In this document: piece after piece, positions 39,101 through 52,634 of the stretch
Layout: every line of letters begins with the position of its first letter
Position numbering within the stretch: position 1 is the stretch's first letter
Origin: Anopheles merus
Taxonomy: Eukaryota > Arthropoda > Insecta > Diptera > Culicidae
Reading direction: 5' to 3'
Assembly: GCF_017562075.2 (NCBI RefSeq)
Contig: NC_054082.1
Coordinates: 36,883,442-36,947,441 of the forward strand
Length of the DNA stretch: 64,000 nucleotides
Position numbers and translations under genes: made by a program
Notes under the pieces: generated by a model
What the model was told of the DNA's origin: nothing
Databases searched by the model: none
The model's input: only the letters and a program-made list of their open reading frames with translations

Positions 39101-42100
39101 CAAGATCAGTATAATTTCTTAGCATATATGTAACCACTACTTGGGTTTTTGATTTTTTTCGTAAATAATTTAAAGGACTGTTAAAGTTCAAAATAAAATC
39201 CTTCTAATCGAATGGTTGCACACAAGCACACCAGTCCCGCGCACCTGATTGGCACACATCTTACGATTGGAATCGGAAAAGTAGTGTTTCGCCTTCGCAA
39301 ATATTGGTACACACCGCCTGCAGAACCCGGCGGTTCATAAATCACTCATCCATACACGACCCACCAGGCAGTCGGTCGCGCTCGATATGCAAATCATATG
39401 CATAGTTAAGTTTCAATTTCGAATGTGTTAATAATGCATCCACACGATTATAGCGTTCCAGCGGCTGCAGCGGAGGGAAGCCGGGAGAATGTAGTTATCC
39501 CGGTGCAATCGCGGCTAAGCATGCAACCCGTAGCAGGAGCGGTAGCGCAAATACCTGAGGTCGCAATGAAGCCGGTGCAAACAAACAAAACCAACCAACC
39601 AGCATCATGACACACTATTAACAAGCGGTCTCTAGCCGAACGGGGCACGTCGGCTCATGGTTGCAGTGCAAGTAAGAGGGGTTCCGGGGAGTAAAGCCCA
39701 TCAGAGTTGAGCACCGCCGGGAGTTAATGGATGATGGCGTGAGATCGATTAATTAATTTGCCATTCTCCGTCGTCGGGAATAGCTTGTGTGGTGGTTGGT
39801 GGATATTCCAACCCAGACCATTGAGGTGGCCTAGTACATAGGGGGAGTAGTGTGGTGGATTTCGTGCCAACCTATTGAGGGGGTGATTTATAGCCCCTGG
39901 TTCAGAGGGCACCTACCGTAGCGTCTGCTTGGGCACGGTTTGCTTCGAGAGGGGATCCGTTTTATATCCAGTGTAATGGGTCCCTTTCTTCTCTGGCGAG
40001 TGTGCGCCGCCATGAGTCAAAATATTAATATCATCGATGACATTGGACATTAATAAAAATAGTTGGCGGCGTACTTTGTCGGCCATAGGTTTGCGCCTCC
40101 AGTCCATCCAAACATCCTGCCGTGTATGGCGGTGCCTGGCAGATTGCAACACGTTCAGGGGGGTTTGATGATATGACGCTTCACACAGTTTCATTTGCGC
40201 AATCCTGCGCAGCGCTAAATAATTAATTCACACGGATAGATTATTGATGAAGCATTCAGCACCGTTCGAGGGCTAGGATGTGTCTGATTCGATTAACAGC
40301 GACTACTTCCTAATCACGGCCCATCTACGTTAATCGATGCAAAACAAGCGCGCTGAGTGTGGGAAGTGACAGAGTGGCCCCCTGTGTGACGACGTCTGCT
40401 GCACGTGTCCTCGTGTGATAAATATGGTTGTCTAACGTTGGTTTTATGAAATGCGCAGGTTCGGTATAAAAAATAAAAGCTACCATGTATTCCATGTGAG
40501 TTATGCAAACGGTATGAGTAGAGTGTTTTTTTTTACATTTGCCTGATGCAATCAATACCTGTCTTCTTGTGACTCAATCACTTAGCGTCGGGATGTGAAG
40601 ACACCGTATGAAGATGTTGGACTGTGTCGAAGTTTTTTTCCCCCAAAACAAGAAGAAACTGATTGTAGCGCTTCCAAAGTGATAATTGGAGTTAAATTAT
40701 TTCGGACATTACCGTACAGCATAATACAACAACATTGTAGCAGAGGTGTGTACATAGTTCGATGTTTGAGTGCTAAGTAAGTTAGATACAATAAAAACAT
40801 AGGAACGATCATGATCGTTTCACACTCCCTTGTACAATAGCTGCTTCTAACAACGGTTTATTGTAATTCTACTCTTAGGGCGATTAAGTAGTAGTCGTGG
40901 CGTTTTCCAATCAAGATCGTTCCTCTAAAATTTGCAAGAAATTACGTTCTTTTACTTATGTAGGTAGTAAAATTACAAAAAAGAAGCATGTTGAAGGAAA
41001 CAAAGCTAAGACCGTCTTAACCGGCTTAATAATAGGAAAGATTATTTTTTAGCATTGAAATTACTTTTACCATGTTCGAAAATGTCCTCTCTTTCACTAA
41101 TATCTTCACAGATCGATTGCGTCTGTATGGCAAATTAAATTAGGTATGCAAAATCAAGATATTGAAATCACACCAATCGCTAGCGATTGTAGGGGAGATG
41201 TCTAAGCCATTTACAGGCTTTTTGGTTCTCAATAAGTCACTGATGAACCTATGATAGGATACAGTCAGTCCAACGTAGGCAGGGATCCAATCGGTGCTTG
41301 AACTCATGATTGACATGTTTTAAGGCAAGCAAATTGATAACTGTAAAACGGGGGTCTGTCTAATCGTCGAAGCTATACTGTTCCGTAATGTTTGCATCAT
41401 AAAAGGCCTTCCGCCAAGATCACGCCGTTTTCGACCGTTTAATGCTATCTGTGGTCGGCTGACATATCGCTCTCTGTGATCTTAAATTTTATTCGGTTAA
41501 TGTGCTCTATCTCTTCTTGGCTCTGATTTCCGACTTTTGCGAGACCGCTTGTGAGAGGGTCACGTGGCGATTCGTGTGGTTTAAAACGACAAATACGAAA
41601 TAAGGTATGGTCTCTTGTCATACAAATTGCATAAATAAGTTCATGTTTTTTTTAAATGCCTTAGATACTTACTGGTGCGTGGTGACGTTGAAAAACAAAT
41701 GGCTGTACTGTGGGGCGGAATCTTCCGGACCGTGTGGTGCCGGGAAGCTCATCGCCAGCAGGACTGGCTTCCGGTGGTTCTGATGCTTCGATTGGCGCAG
41801 AAACGCGATCGAATCGTTCGCGATCAAATCCGGATAGTAATCTTTCGCGTAATCGAACCCGTGCTTAATCTTCTGCCCATTCATGTTGATGCTGTAGTTG
41901 TAGTACTTCGAGTTCATGATCAGCCCGCCCCACTCTCGCCATCCGGGCGGTATGTACGACCCGTTGTACTTGTTCAGATACTTCCCGAAGTACCCGGTCC
42001 GGTAGCCCGCGTTCGACAGGTAGGTGGCAAACGAGCGCGTCTCGTGCGTCGTCTGCCAGGTGGTGCTCGAGCAGTTGTCGTTGTTCGTGAACACCATGTG

Positions 42101-42736
42101 ATTGTGCACGTACATCCCGGTCAGGATGGAAGACCGGGCCGGGCAGCACATGGGCGTGGTGGTGTAGGCGTGCCGGAACTCGGCTCCCCCGTCCCGAAGC
42201 AGCCGTAACGTGCGCGGCATAAAGTTGAGCGAACCAAGCTCCACGTCCTGATCGTCGGTTAGGATCAGGATGATGTTTGGCTTGCGCTCGCGCGTCTGTC
42301 TCAGATCGGCCAACGGGAGCTGACCGACCGTGTCCTGCGCTAGCAGATTGCCCGTAACGCTTCCGGTGCCGCTTTTCTTCACCCGTCCGCGCCCATCCTG
42401 CGGTGCCCGGACGCGTCGATTCTTGGTCACCCGGTACTGATGGTGTCGTCGGCGCCCGGCATGCTGCCCGTTGGCTCGGTGACCGTTGCGACGCGATTGC
42501 TGATGCGGAGCATGATGCTCCGGGTACTGGTAGTTGGGCCAGTCCGCTTGGACGTCACGGTGCGCCACACTGCCGGCAGCTTCCGCATCGGCCTCCTTTT
42601 GACTAGCCGCGGCCACCACCGTGAGTGTGGCGAGCAGCACGAACAGCAACGAGCACATTGTCACCGCCAGTCTTAAGCTTTCGACTTTTGTTCCACGCTT
42701 CGTGCGTAGTGCAAACGATTTCCACTGTAACGCCAT
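32965..42736 (-). CDS. Sulf1: Sulf1, extracellular heparan sulfate 6-O-endosulfatase
   Basis: Nine minus-strand exons: 42736-41673, 37143-36817, 36746-36310, 36231-36118, 36047-34205, 34124-33811, 33722-33420, 33349-33238, 33169-32965. All phases agree and give about 1572 aa. The start ATG at 42736 has a good context (GAGATGG) and is followed by a secretion-type hydrophobic segment at residues ~22-45. A His/Arg-rich linker leads into the sulfatase domain: KPNIILILTDDQD (metal ligands 161-164), MCCPARSS with Cys197 as the predicted formylglycine site, and TSDHGYHLGQFG with Asp426/His427. The Sulf hydrophilic domain follows (CIPGQKWQC, RWRKHKCKFH, KDKINALKDIKRLLREHRP), then NCFSHDSNHW, THNFLYCEF and DPFETQNRESSLT near the C terminus. 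These blocks match vertebrate SULF1/2 and Drosophila Sulf1. The enzyme works outside the cell or at its surface on heparan sulfate, changing Wnt, FGF and BMP signalling. Odd: a long Ser/Thr-rich insert and stop codons at the last donors. Ending at 33169-32965 is less certain than the rest. Confidence 0.96.
37430..37935. repeat. Degenerate minisatellite with GGAATCGTTC-like unit
   Basis: Variants of GGAATC/GGAACC spaced about 9-20 bases apart recur through some 500 bp, for example CGGAATCTTTTGG, GGAATCGTCTGG, GGAATTGTTCGG, GGAACCATCCGG and GGAATCGTTTGG. The units are too diverged for one clean period, which points to an old tandem array. It lies in intron 1 of Sulf1. Boundaries are approximate. 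Confidence 0.7.
39434..39610 (+). CDS. Small ORF antisense to Sulf1 intron 1, function unknown
   Basis: ATG at 39434 opens a 58-residue ORF ending TGA. The peptide begins MHPHDYSVPAAAAEGSRENV and continues with few rare-looking codons (VIPVQSRLSMQPVAGAVAQI). It has no signal peptide, membrane helix or domain I know. Its base composition is more codon-like than the AT-rich intron around it, which is the only reason to list it. It may well be chance. Confidence 0.15.
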   Translation: MHPHDYSVPAAAAEGSRENVVIPVQSRLSMQPVAGAVAQIPEVAMKPVQTNKTNQPAS

Positions 42737-44370
42737 CTCGATACTTGAAGACTTACGAATCTTTAATACGCACACACAATCACTTTCGGAAGTACTTAAA
42801 TGAAGCACACTGAAAAACAGATTGGCTCAGCGTCCAATCCAACAGCACACACACACACGGAACACTATCACAGTTCAATATACTTTGGGAGTGTATTTAC
42901 GAGGCGTCACACACTTAAGGGCACGCCGGGCACCAACTGCAAAGTGTACACATTTTCCCAAACAAACGGAAACTAGATCGTGGTGCGGGCACTACCAACA
43001 TGGCCGGGCACATCTTTAAACACTCTCCAATGACATGTGCAGCTGTCGCACAAATGCTATCACACTTTCACCGCTCATTTCCTGCATCTGGGCGCTTGTG
43101 CCGTGGCCGTCAGATTGCTCCCGAGATTGTACGATCACTTCATCACGATCGCACCCGCTCTTTTGCCCGCCTCGATTCACATCATTTTGCACATTTTACA
43201 GCTAATTACGTTCATAAGCTAACACTGCTTGACGGGACAGATTTATGGCACAGTGCGTTGAGCTCCAACTCCACTGTCCGCTACCCGTGTCCACGGCCAG
43301 AGTTTAGCCAATGTATCGTGCTTTCGGCGCGATCATCATCACTATACCACCGGCGGATGGATCGTTTCGCTCTGTAGCACGCACGCAATCACGTGTTCGC
43401 GGTCGGGGTGCGATGCTTCCTCGACCCACCGCAAGCCACGATTGGTCGCTCGATTTTCCGGGGTCAATGATCGTGACTTCGGTGACGGTGATGACGGCGC
43501 TTAGGTGCAGTGGGGCCCAACCCTGGTGCCACTGGTTGTTCGATCTCTAATGAGTGCGTCCGAGGGGGTTGCCTGCCGCGCAGCGTTGGATCTGGGAGAG
43601 ACCTTTTTTCACTTCTTTCGTTCACTCCCAGCCCGGGTGTGACCACTCGCTAGCCCTAAAGAGAGGAGAAAACAAAGAGCAAAAGGCACAATATGATTAA
43701 TGTTTCGCTAATTTTGCACATGTTGCAAATTCGCTAGTCTTCGCCGGGGTAAGTGAAACAAAAAACGGTACGGCAAAAGGATAAAACAAGAGCACCAGGG
43801 GGAAGATGGGAGCACGGAGAACGCGACCTGTGATGATTTATTTCGTAAACCTTCTAGTTGCGATGGTTCCGGGTTTACGAGCACGAAACTGCTACCAGCT
43901 GCAATTATGTACCAAGCGCATAAACGCGCAACCGAAATGTTGGTGAAATGCGAACGCTCATTTGCATACCTTACAGGCGCAAACAGGCGCGTACAGGGTT
44001 GGCTCTGAAGCATTTACCTAGAGAATAGTTTATAAATAATCGAAAACATTCCACAGAAACAGCAAGGTTTCTAATGCTGTGGTCGCGAAGCGGACACAAA
44101 GCAGGGTTCATTTATCCGCCAAAACAAAACTGACCAACGGAAAATCTGCGGTCTTTATGGGGATGGGGTCGTGCCAATCGAATCGAATTCCTTTCCCTTA
44201 ACGATCGTAAGGAATCGTGTGCAAACGCAACCATCCGCTAATTACTACCCCGTCCGCCCCATGAACTGAGGGACCGAACGTCTGCCACACTGCACGGAAC
44301 TCAGAATCGAAGCGGCGCCAGCGTCCGCTTGATTCTTTCGCCGATTCTATCCAGCCCCGCGTGCGTGCGC

Positions 44371-44392
44371 GTGTGTGTGTGTGTGTGTGTGT
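44371..44392. repeat. (GT)n microsatellite, 22 bp
   Basis: Eleven GT units preceded by GTGCGTGCGC, an impure extension. Confidence 0.95.
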
Positions 44393-46355
44393 TAAAGGAA
44401 TATAAATGGCAAAGGGCACACAGCGGAGGTAATAAAAATTCGCATTACAACGTAATAGCGCGGCGATTAAATTACCGAAAAGAGAACCTCTCGACCTCGG
44501 GAGTCCACGCACTCTCTCCGCCGGTCGACGAGGTAGAAAGAAGCCGTAAGCCGAAGAGTAAACCCCCAAAATTCTTCACCCTGTGCCAATAATACCTGAG
44601 CCGGCGGTCTACCGCGTTGTACGCGCGAACACGCTAAGCCTCAAATTAATATCAGGTGAATTTATGTCTCCTGTTCGAACACCGTTCGCGACCTGAACAC
44701 AACGAGAGCAGTGTTCATATGCCGCTTTTTTTTTCATTCCGAAGTCGCAGTCGAAGAACGATGTCGAATCGATGAGGCGAAAGTCAAAGGAAGCCCCTTC
44801 CAACAGAACACGAACAAAAAGGTGGACCACAGATTAAACGAGATTGACGTAATGAAACCATTAAGAGTAAATGGAATGCTTGCCCGAAGTATGGTGGGAA
44901 GGAAAATGTGTGTAACTAAAAGCGAAAAAATACAGACAAATTATCTACAACACCTTGGTGGTACAACGGGCGAAAGAAAGTAAAGGCAAGTTCTATCGGT
45001 GTTGCGGTTGCTGAAAGTGATAGAATTATCTGACCTTGAGAGAAGAATAGCACGCACACCTTTCAACACTAATGGCACGGTCTTGAATAGAAATGATGAC
45101 TGAATTTGTGGTCATTGGAATCTCATTTTTATATGCCGGCTAGAGGGTGAACGATTGGATTTTACCTAAATCAAATTAACATTTTATTCATACACGAAAA
45201 TTGTGAAAGAATGCCTTAATGTTGTTTACGTTTTTAATCCATTCCGGTTCTGGAACTGATTATGAACCCAACACAGGTCGCGCAAAGAAGCCTGAACTCG
45301 TAGTGATCCTAGCACTGACTCTAAACTCATATTGTGTGCTGATGCTGAACTAGACCATTTTGGTTCTGCATCAATAAACCTCTAAATTGTTAATAGTAAT
45401 TGTATATTACCTTCTACTACGAAATTGGGTTTAAAAATTCTCGCACCGTAAACTAAAAACTATAAATAAGATTTTTTGTTGCAATTACTCACGTTTCTGA
45501 GCGACTTCCTGTATAAAATGAAATGAAACGAAATGGATTTATAAGTCTAATAATTATAAATATCCATTAAATTCACTAGCATTCCTAACCAAACATGCTA
45601 TAAGTGAAAACAAACTAACTCTTACTTCTTTTGTACTTATCTAAAAGCTATCTATATGTGGTGACCATCCAATTTATTTGAGCAACCAAAGTGCAAAATC
45701 CTTTTAGTCCAGCCCTAGCCTATTTGCATTATTTCCCTTGACTTTGCTCTCCGAAATGCAAACTAAATTAATGTTTCAATCTTCTTATCAACCGGTTTCG
45801 CTACATTCACAACACCTCCGACACAGCAACCAACAACTCCCAAACAACTCGTGCATCCCATGTCCCTTGGTGAGAGCATGACGACCTAATCAAATTGCCA
45901 CCAGGCTCTTTTCCGATCTGCCGGCTGGCGGGTGGGCGGGCTGAAACTAATACCCAGCCAATACCGGCCAAAGCGGTCATCACTGTTCAACCTTTGCCCC
46001 CGGGGCCATCTACCTGCAAACTGAACCACACTAGCGGAAAAACTGTGCTCCCATCGTGTGCTTCCGCCTTCGGACGAACGTTCAAAGCAGAAACATCACC
46101 CCTCAAGAACCGATCCTTTTCAATTAATCCACCACCGAAATGTTACTCTCTACAGGTATCCGAGAGTAGGAAGATTGTGTTGTCTGGAGTGTGGTGTTTT
46201 GCTTTTATCCTTGTCATTCGATTTTCCGTTCACCCCGTATTCTGGCAGGACAATGTTGTAGGAAAAAAGGGTTCATTTTTTCAAAAAATCCAACCCAAAC
46301 ATTCAAACGAATTTGTGCACTTTATCGTTTGGTGCTTTCATTAGCTGTGCAGCAT

Positions 46356-47027
46356 CTATAAAACAGTGTTAAATCGACCGTACGGAAGTCCATTAAGGGA
46401 ATGGAGCAAACCCCAGCACTCTGCTCTATGCCGTGTTTCATGGGTGGAGCACGGCGCCCAACAGGTTTTAACATCCGAGTGAGTCCGTGGCAACAAGGGC
46501 GAATTTTCCGGTGTCAGTTGCACAACGTTCCGGACAGCACGAAGAAACCTCTCTGCAAAAGGAGGGAGGCGAAATGGCCAACCCCATACATCCGAGGGAT
46601 GATAAGCGGAAGCAAGGGAAAGCCTGCAGTTGACTGCTTTAGAACAGAAAAACACGGCGTCCCTGTCGGACGGGGAAAGGGGTACAAAGGGCGGGTAATT
46701 AGTGCGTCCATTTTTAGCACTTCCGCAAGATGCGAAGAAACGTAATGCAAAGGAAAGTTCGTACACTTCAGTGTTTTGAGTGTGCCCGCCGCCCGGATAG
46801 GGTTGCTGCACATTTTTCCGCAAACGTCTGCTCATCACTGCCGGTCGCTTTCTTGGCGCTCCTGGCGAATTTCCCCCCACCGGTAAAAGAGATTTCTCCT
46901 CGGCCCTGAGAAGCTTCTTCCTCGATGAGTCATGCTCTTGAGATGGAAATGACGTGACCATGCATCGACCTTCGGCTCTAGATTTGCGCCCCGTAGTGTG
47001 GGCTGAGAGCACAACTTTTCGGTGCAT
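46356..47027 (-). CDS. 223-residue ORF, function unknown
   Basis: The longest ORF in the right half outside Sulf1, from ATG at 47027. It is rich in Arg, Ser, Pro and Cys with no domain or signal peptide I recognise. Two other frames over the same stretch are also open, which suggests locally few stop codons rather than selection for a protein. Listed for completeness only. Confidence 0.18.
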   Translation of the reverse strand: MHRKVVLSAHTTGRKSRAEGRCMVTSFPSQEHDSSRKKLLRAEEKSLLPVGGNSPGAPRKRPAVMSRRLRKNVQQPYPGGGHTQNTEVYELSFALRFFASCGSAKNGRTNYPPFVPLSPSDRDAVFFCSKAVNCRLSLASAYHPSDVWGWPFRLPPFAERFLRAVRNVVQLTPENSPLLPRTHSDVKTCWAPCSTHETRHRAECWGLLHSLNGLPYGRFNTVL

Positions 47028-48869
47028 TTCGTACGGTTCGGTGGCAGTGGGTGGGAGGTTTTAATGCACAAACTGCAATTCCAACGGTGATGATGATGAT
47101 GGCGAGTTTGTAGGAGGGCTGCTCGTTAATTGTAAAAAGCCATAAGAATGGGCATAAAGTGTTGCTGCTCCAGCAAATTTTATTTCAAGAGCTAAAGTTA
47201 TGCTTTCTGAAAATAGTTTCGGAAGTACGATGCACCGACGCTTGCCCTCAAAGAGTTATTTTTTAAAACGGGGTCTTGGGGAGTATGGTGAGGTCTTTGT
47301 TAAATAGTTAGGTTCCGAATAGTGAGGACTGAGTTGAGTGGTTACATTACAACCCACCAGGGGACATTTTACTAAACGGTTCTCCTTATCACTTCCACTA
47401 CAGAGCAGAAACGATTCTGTAGCGCAGTGCTTAATTTCTTGCAATGCCATTTGCAGATCTTCGCGAGTAATGTGGTCAACGAGCTGTTAAGCCGACCAGC
47501 TTCTAGCTTGATGTGTTCTGCCTGAATTAGCGCTGTGTTTGGAGTTTTATGCGGTGTGGAACTCGCCTACAAAACAAAAATATAACATGAAACGTTCCAA
47601 AACCTGCCCATCATGTACTTTTTTAAAACGAAGAATTATTTCGGGCAGAATAGCCATCTCGAAATTAAAGTACACCATAGAGCACGGTGATGGATGCACA
47701 AAGCTGGGAATGAACAGCAACACTGCATTACACTTCCGTCTTTATGACGCAGACCACCCATCCCATTCGACGTAACAATCGCTTGATTATTCGTCCATAA
47801 TGGCTAAGTACGAAAAGTAGGATTTGAGCAAGCTTCGCATCGCAGCTTCGCAGAATGCTCGTTGCAGCTGAATGCAGTTTAATGCGTTTTATATAGCTGT
47901 TCGTTCTTTTTCGCTTTTATATCACATCACTCTTGTGCATCAAATACGCCGACGATGGCGCTTAATGTTGTGCTAAGTGACGACGAGGCAGCGAAATTGT
48001 ACGTCCACTAAACTGTTTCATTATGCCACTCGAAGCGAAAAAAAAAGAAAGGGGGCAAGACAGAAAAAGGGACATGAATCACCATAAGCTGCTACTTTAG
48101 ATTATGAGGGGCATTATTCGTAAATTTCATTTCAACATTACTCGAATCCGTGCCAAAGGAACGTACAAAACTTTTCGCAAACGAAATTGCACCGTCGCGA
48201 AACGAAAGAGCGAAACCGAGGGCACTCGAATAAGCCTATTTTTCTAGCCCTTTCTTTTCCAAACCTCCAGTGGATGCCGCTCAAATGATAAACGGCGAAT
48301 AAAGGAAGAAATTTAAGCAAATAAAAAATCTACAAAAACTACTCCACCGCAAAAGCAAAAGCGATGCGCGAAGAGAACGCACGCCCGAACGGAACCAGAA
48401 CAAGAACGAACTGGAAGCGCCACCCGGCATTGCCGCCACTAATAACCGCGTGCTTCGGGGCGCACTGTAATTTGTTTAATTACAAAGATGAAACGGAACC
48501 CAGAATCCTGCAGCCGGTTCAAATAAAGCTCCCGGCCCCAAAATATTCATACGTTCTAAATGGTCGAACGAAGGAGAAGCGAACGAAATGAATTCCATGC
48601 AAAGCGTCCCGGCCTACCAATGGCTGGCTGGTAAAAGAGTTTATTGAGCCATGAAGGTATCGTTTTCGTTGTTCGAGTGTGTATGTGTCTGAGGATGCTT
48701 TTTTTGATAATCTACCTCTACTACAAGAAAGCCTCAAACAAATCGACACGATCCGGGGCGCTGAAGCCACACAGAACCGGATACCTTTGATGATGTACCT
48801 CGGCGTTCCACAAAAATCTCGGAGTGCCGATCGGCTCCCTCGACGCTAATGAATCGAAGCCTTTGCTAG

Positions 48870-48871
<2 letters not shown>

Positions 48872-48935
<64 letters not shown>
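48872..48935. repeat. (CA)n microsatellite, 64 bp
   Basis: Thirty-two uninterrupted CA units, followed by a short impure CA tail to about 48949. Confidence 0.98.
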
Positions 48936-48937
<2 letters not shown>

Positions 48938-51900
48938 CAAACACACACAGACTTTTGAGTCCCACTTACCCGTCCCAAACCGGAGGTATTTTAGCGCGCT
49001 GGGCGGAGAAAAGTTCAAAGGCGCTGACGGGAACGACCGAAACCATTGGCATTAGATCGTTAATTGAAGCGCATTGGTTTACAGAAAGCAAGAGCAACAA
49101 AAAAGAATCGTGAATCGCACGAACCTCGCAAGTGTTGAAGTGGTGGCAGCGGTAAGCGGACTGACATTAAGATGGGTGATTTGACCTTCGAGGAGTACAC
49201 CTCATTTCCGGTACCGAAGAGGCTCTGTATGAGGCTTAATACAGCTAAAAGGTAGGACCTCACCTCATCCAAACCCAAGTAGGGCGTGAAGTGTGATCTT
49301 GTTGGTGGAGGTCAGCTAGACAAACAATGTCAAGCCGATTTGAAGCGCTGTTGGGAATGTTTCGTTGCTGCAACCGCGAGCTATGCGCAAGGGGTCAGCG
49401 AAAGGTAACAAGTCATAAGTCAGTCGACCTTTCACACCAGACTGTGAGGCACAGACTGTGTGGAGTCGGCGCGATGGCACGTTTAAAGCCATATTTATAA
49501 AACCGAACATCGCCTAACACCGAGTCCATCGGAATTGGTTAGAAATGAGCTAAAGCGTGAGATAGTAAAGGCTGGAGCAAAACTGCGATATATTGGCTAT
49601 CGATTATCTTACCACTGTGGCTCTAAACAATGTCCTGTTTGACCTAGATAGAAAGCGATTTTAAAAATACTACCCATTCTGAAGCGATGAGTCTTCAGCC
49701 GTTACTTCCAATCTTATAGCGTGCAGTAAAGCTTACAACCAGTCGGGCCGGACTCGCTCAGACATTTTTACACAACAATCATCACAACAGTACGGTAACG
49801 AAGGGAGATGATGATTACACCATCCATCACAAACAATGCTTGCACAAATTGCATCGCATCGTGATACTCTATCCGTCTGCCGATCAATGTCGCCCGGTAG
49901 CTTCATGCATCTATGATTCCAGCCCGCCCGGCTTGTCGTTACGTTAGTGTGTCTCTATGTGCGACACAATGCAACACAACAAATCACTTGCCCAACAATT
50001 CCTGAAGCCCAGAGTGGGGTGAGGGAGATGAAGTGGATTGGAGAAATCCCATCATCAAGGGAGGGGAAGAAGCATAAAAATTGCCACCTCCAACACCACC
50101 ACTCTCCACTTGCAATGAAAACAAAACAGCAAAATTCCATCATTGTCTTGTGGTACACATTTTATACCATCTGCCTTTCAGCAAATGCACTCACGCGAAG
50201 AATGAACTCCGAAAGGAACGATTGCTGCGAGGACGGCACTCCGGCAAAGTGAAGCAGGTGGAAGATCAGCGAGAGCTCTATTAAGGGCAAAGGGCGCGGT
50301 GCAGGAAATACTGTATCAGGCCAAACACAAGCAAGCTGCTCGTGTTCGTCCTTTACGTCAGCGCTTATGCAAAAAAAACGGTCTTCCAAACAACTACCGC
50401 CTAGTTAGCTTTGTGGCTTCATTGGTAGACTCGCCGTGACATTTCAACGGCCAACCATTGCGAAAAAGTTAGAGAGGAGTGTTTTCGAAATATACAACAA
50501 AAATCGGCCAAACCGTTCTAGGTCACTCGAAAGGCACACATATTTCGCGTTCGCTTCTCCCGGTCGCCGCCGAATGTCATCGCGTGGAAATCCAAAAACC
50601 TGAAGTATCGTGAAGGTTCCTTCCGGTGCTGTGCTGGCTGTGTCCAAAAATAACAGCCGAATAAATAAAAGCCGCCGTGCGTTGTGTACAGTTTTTTAAG
50701 TGGATGCGATTTGTTATGTCGGAGGGCGCGTTTTGCTGTCACACAAACACACAGAGTCGCTAATGCGTTGGCCCCAACGATGCCTGCATAGCGCGGGACG
50801 GGGAGTATCGATCGGTTGTGGGAGCTTTTTCCTTTATTTCACCTTCCCTAAAACTGCTCTAAAGTAAAGAAACAAAAACTATGCCGTACCAACGCCCGGT
50901 TAGTTTAACTGCTTCAAGCGCAATAAACTCACTACAATCAAACGCTACATAATTGATTTCGCTGCTAATAGAATAATAAAGCAGCAGCCGACACTGTTTT
51001 GTGTGTTAAATTGAATGAGACAGGTTAATGACGGACGACCTCTTCGATCCCAAACTCTCGTCTAAAAGCTTCCTTTATGGTGTTGTTAGAACTGATTAGG
51101 CTAGCCCTCGCTCGCCACTACTCTGCCAAAATAGAAGCTGTTAAAAGCATCCGACACTTTGAGTAAAAACTGGTCCGTGCTACAACGATGGCCGTCCCGT
51201 GGGAAATGACAACACAACAACAAAATGGTTCTAAATCCTATTCCTAACGATCCATAATGCTTCTAGTATCACTCTGCTTTGTTTGTCTAAGCCGGTAAGA
51301 TCTTTCACCGGCGATGCATTCTAGTGCATCCATCGTGCCGATGTAACCTTTGCCTTGTGTACCTCGGACAATAAACTTTCATACAATGCTTCTGCAAACT
51401 TTGTGAGTGTGTGTATGTTTGTGTTCACTGTACGTGAGATATCTTCTGCTAGGGGACGCAAAAGGTGGCAACCTAGTAGCATCCTAAAACCAGTTCTTGA
51501 TGACCGTCAAATACCAGAGTAGTCAAACATCCGGTTCTTGACAACATTCGATAAGATGCGAGACCTTTTTGAGAAAAATCACTGGGGTGGCATTGTAGTT
51601 TTTGGTAATTTTCAATATTTATTCTAGTATTAATCAAATATAAAGAGGTTATGTTTCGATCATAGGTGACAAAAGTAGGACGCTATATGACGTGCACACA
51701 ACGTCATTATCTCCAACATCCCAGGAATTATCTTCACTCAACAATTGGATTGTACAATTTTCGTAAATTCGCATAGATACAACATTCTACTGATTATGAC
51801 ACCAATTCGTCCCTCCTGATCAAATGAGTTTGACTACACTGGTCTACACAGTCTTCACAAAACCATAGCCATGGCGACGGTACCCATCCACTGGCTGACA

Positions 51901-52634
51901 GACACGAAGGAAGCAACGCTGTTACGTACTTATTTATTTACGTACCTCTAATGAACAACATCAATTCTACCGCTCCCCGAACCTTCACAGTTCACAGTGG
52001 AAACAGTTTTCCTTCTGCCAGCCCACGTCCAAACAGTTGGAAGAGGAAAAAATTAGCGTCAGTAACTGCTCAAGGTTGAAGAAGGATGATACAAATCGAT
52101 CCAGCGTGCAACTTCATGTTACCTTCGTTTCGGTTTCCGATTAACGAGCCAAGGTAATTGTGTGCCGTTTCCTTGCATTGCGCTTACGATAATCTTATCC
52201 TGTTTCACTTTAAGCTCAAGTGCGATTGTGCACAGGAAAACTCCACCCCACCTCGAAACCCGCGCAATGCACGCGAGCAATTGCTCAATGTGAAATGTTC
52301 TTCATTTAACCTTGCGATCTTGCTCGCTGTCCAAATCCCACCGACCGAGACGTGCTACAAGTTGCACGCGCAGAAGGTACACACACCGTCCGCCCGTTCC
52401 ATCGTCCTAGACGCCAAGAAAGAGAGCGATGACTTCCGATTTTAGAGAAGATAATTTTTCACGATTATCTCACCCAACATGGTGGGACTAATCGTTTCCG
52501 CACCGCTTTCCATTGATTGTTGGGCCGGAGATAGTGGGCACCGGTTTTAATGACGGGCAGCAGCAGCAACAGCAGCATTATCGCACAACATATCACGGCG
52601 CAGGAAATGGAGCGCCTCCGGCAGTAACAGAAGA

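Larger units (their letters stand above)
37144..41672 (-). other. Sulf1: Sulf1 intron 1
   Basis: A 4.5 kb phase-2 intron with donor GTAAGT at 41672-41667 and acceptor TTTCAG at 37149-37144. It interrupts the sulfatase domain after FNVTTH, before TPAYDHAPNPDKQW. Inside are a degenerate GGAATC minisatellite (37430-37935), a short GATG run near 38676-38696, and a plus-strand 58-codon ORF at 39434-39610. The remainder is AT-rich DNA in which I recognise nothing. Confidence 0.85.
42737..52634. other. Upstream flank of Sulf1, no gene recognised
   Basis: The first kilobase should hold the Sulf1 5' UTR and promoter, but I see no element I can name. The rest has CA/GT tracts and scattered unconvincing ORFs, including the 46356-47027 ORF listed separately. 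Confidence 0.5.

Noticed and set aside
48872..48935. CA tract as a CRISPR-like array
   Set aside because: A plain dinucleotide repeat with no spacers.
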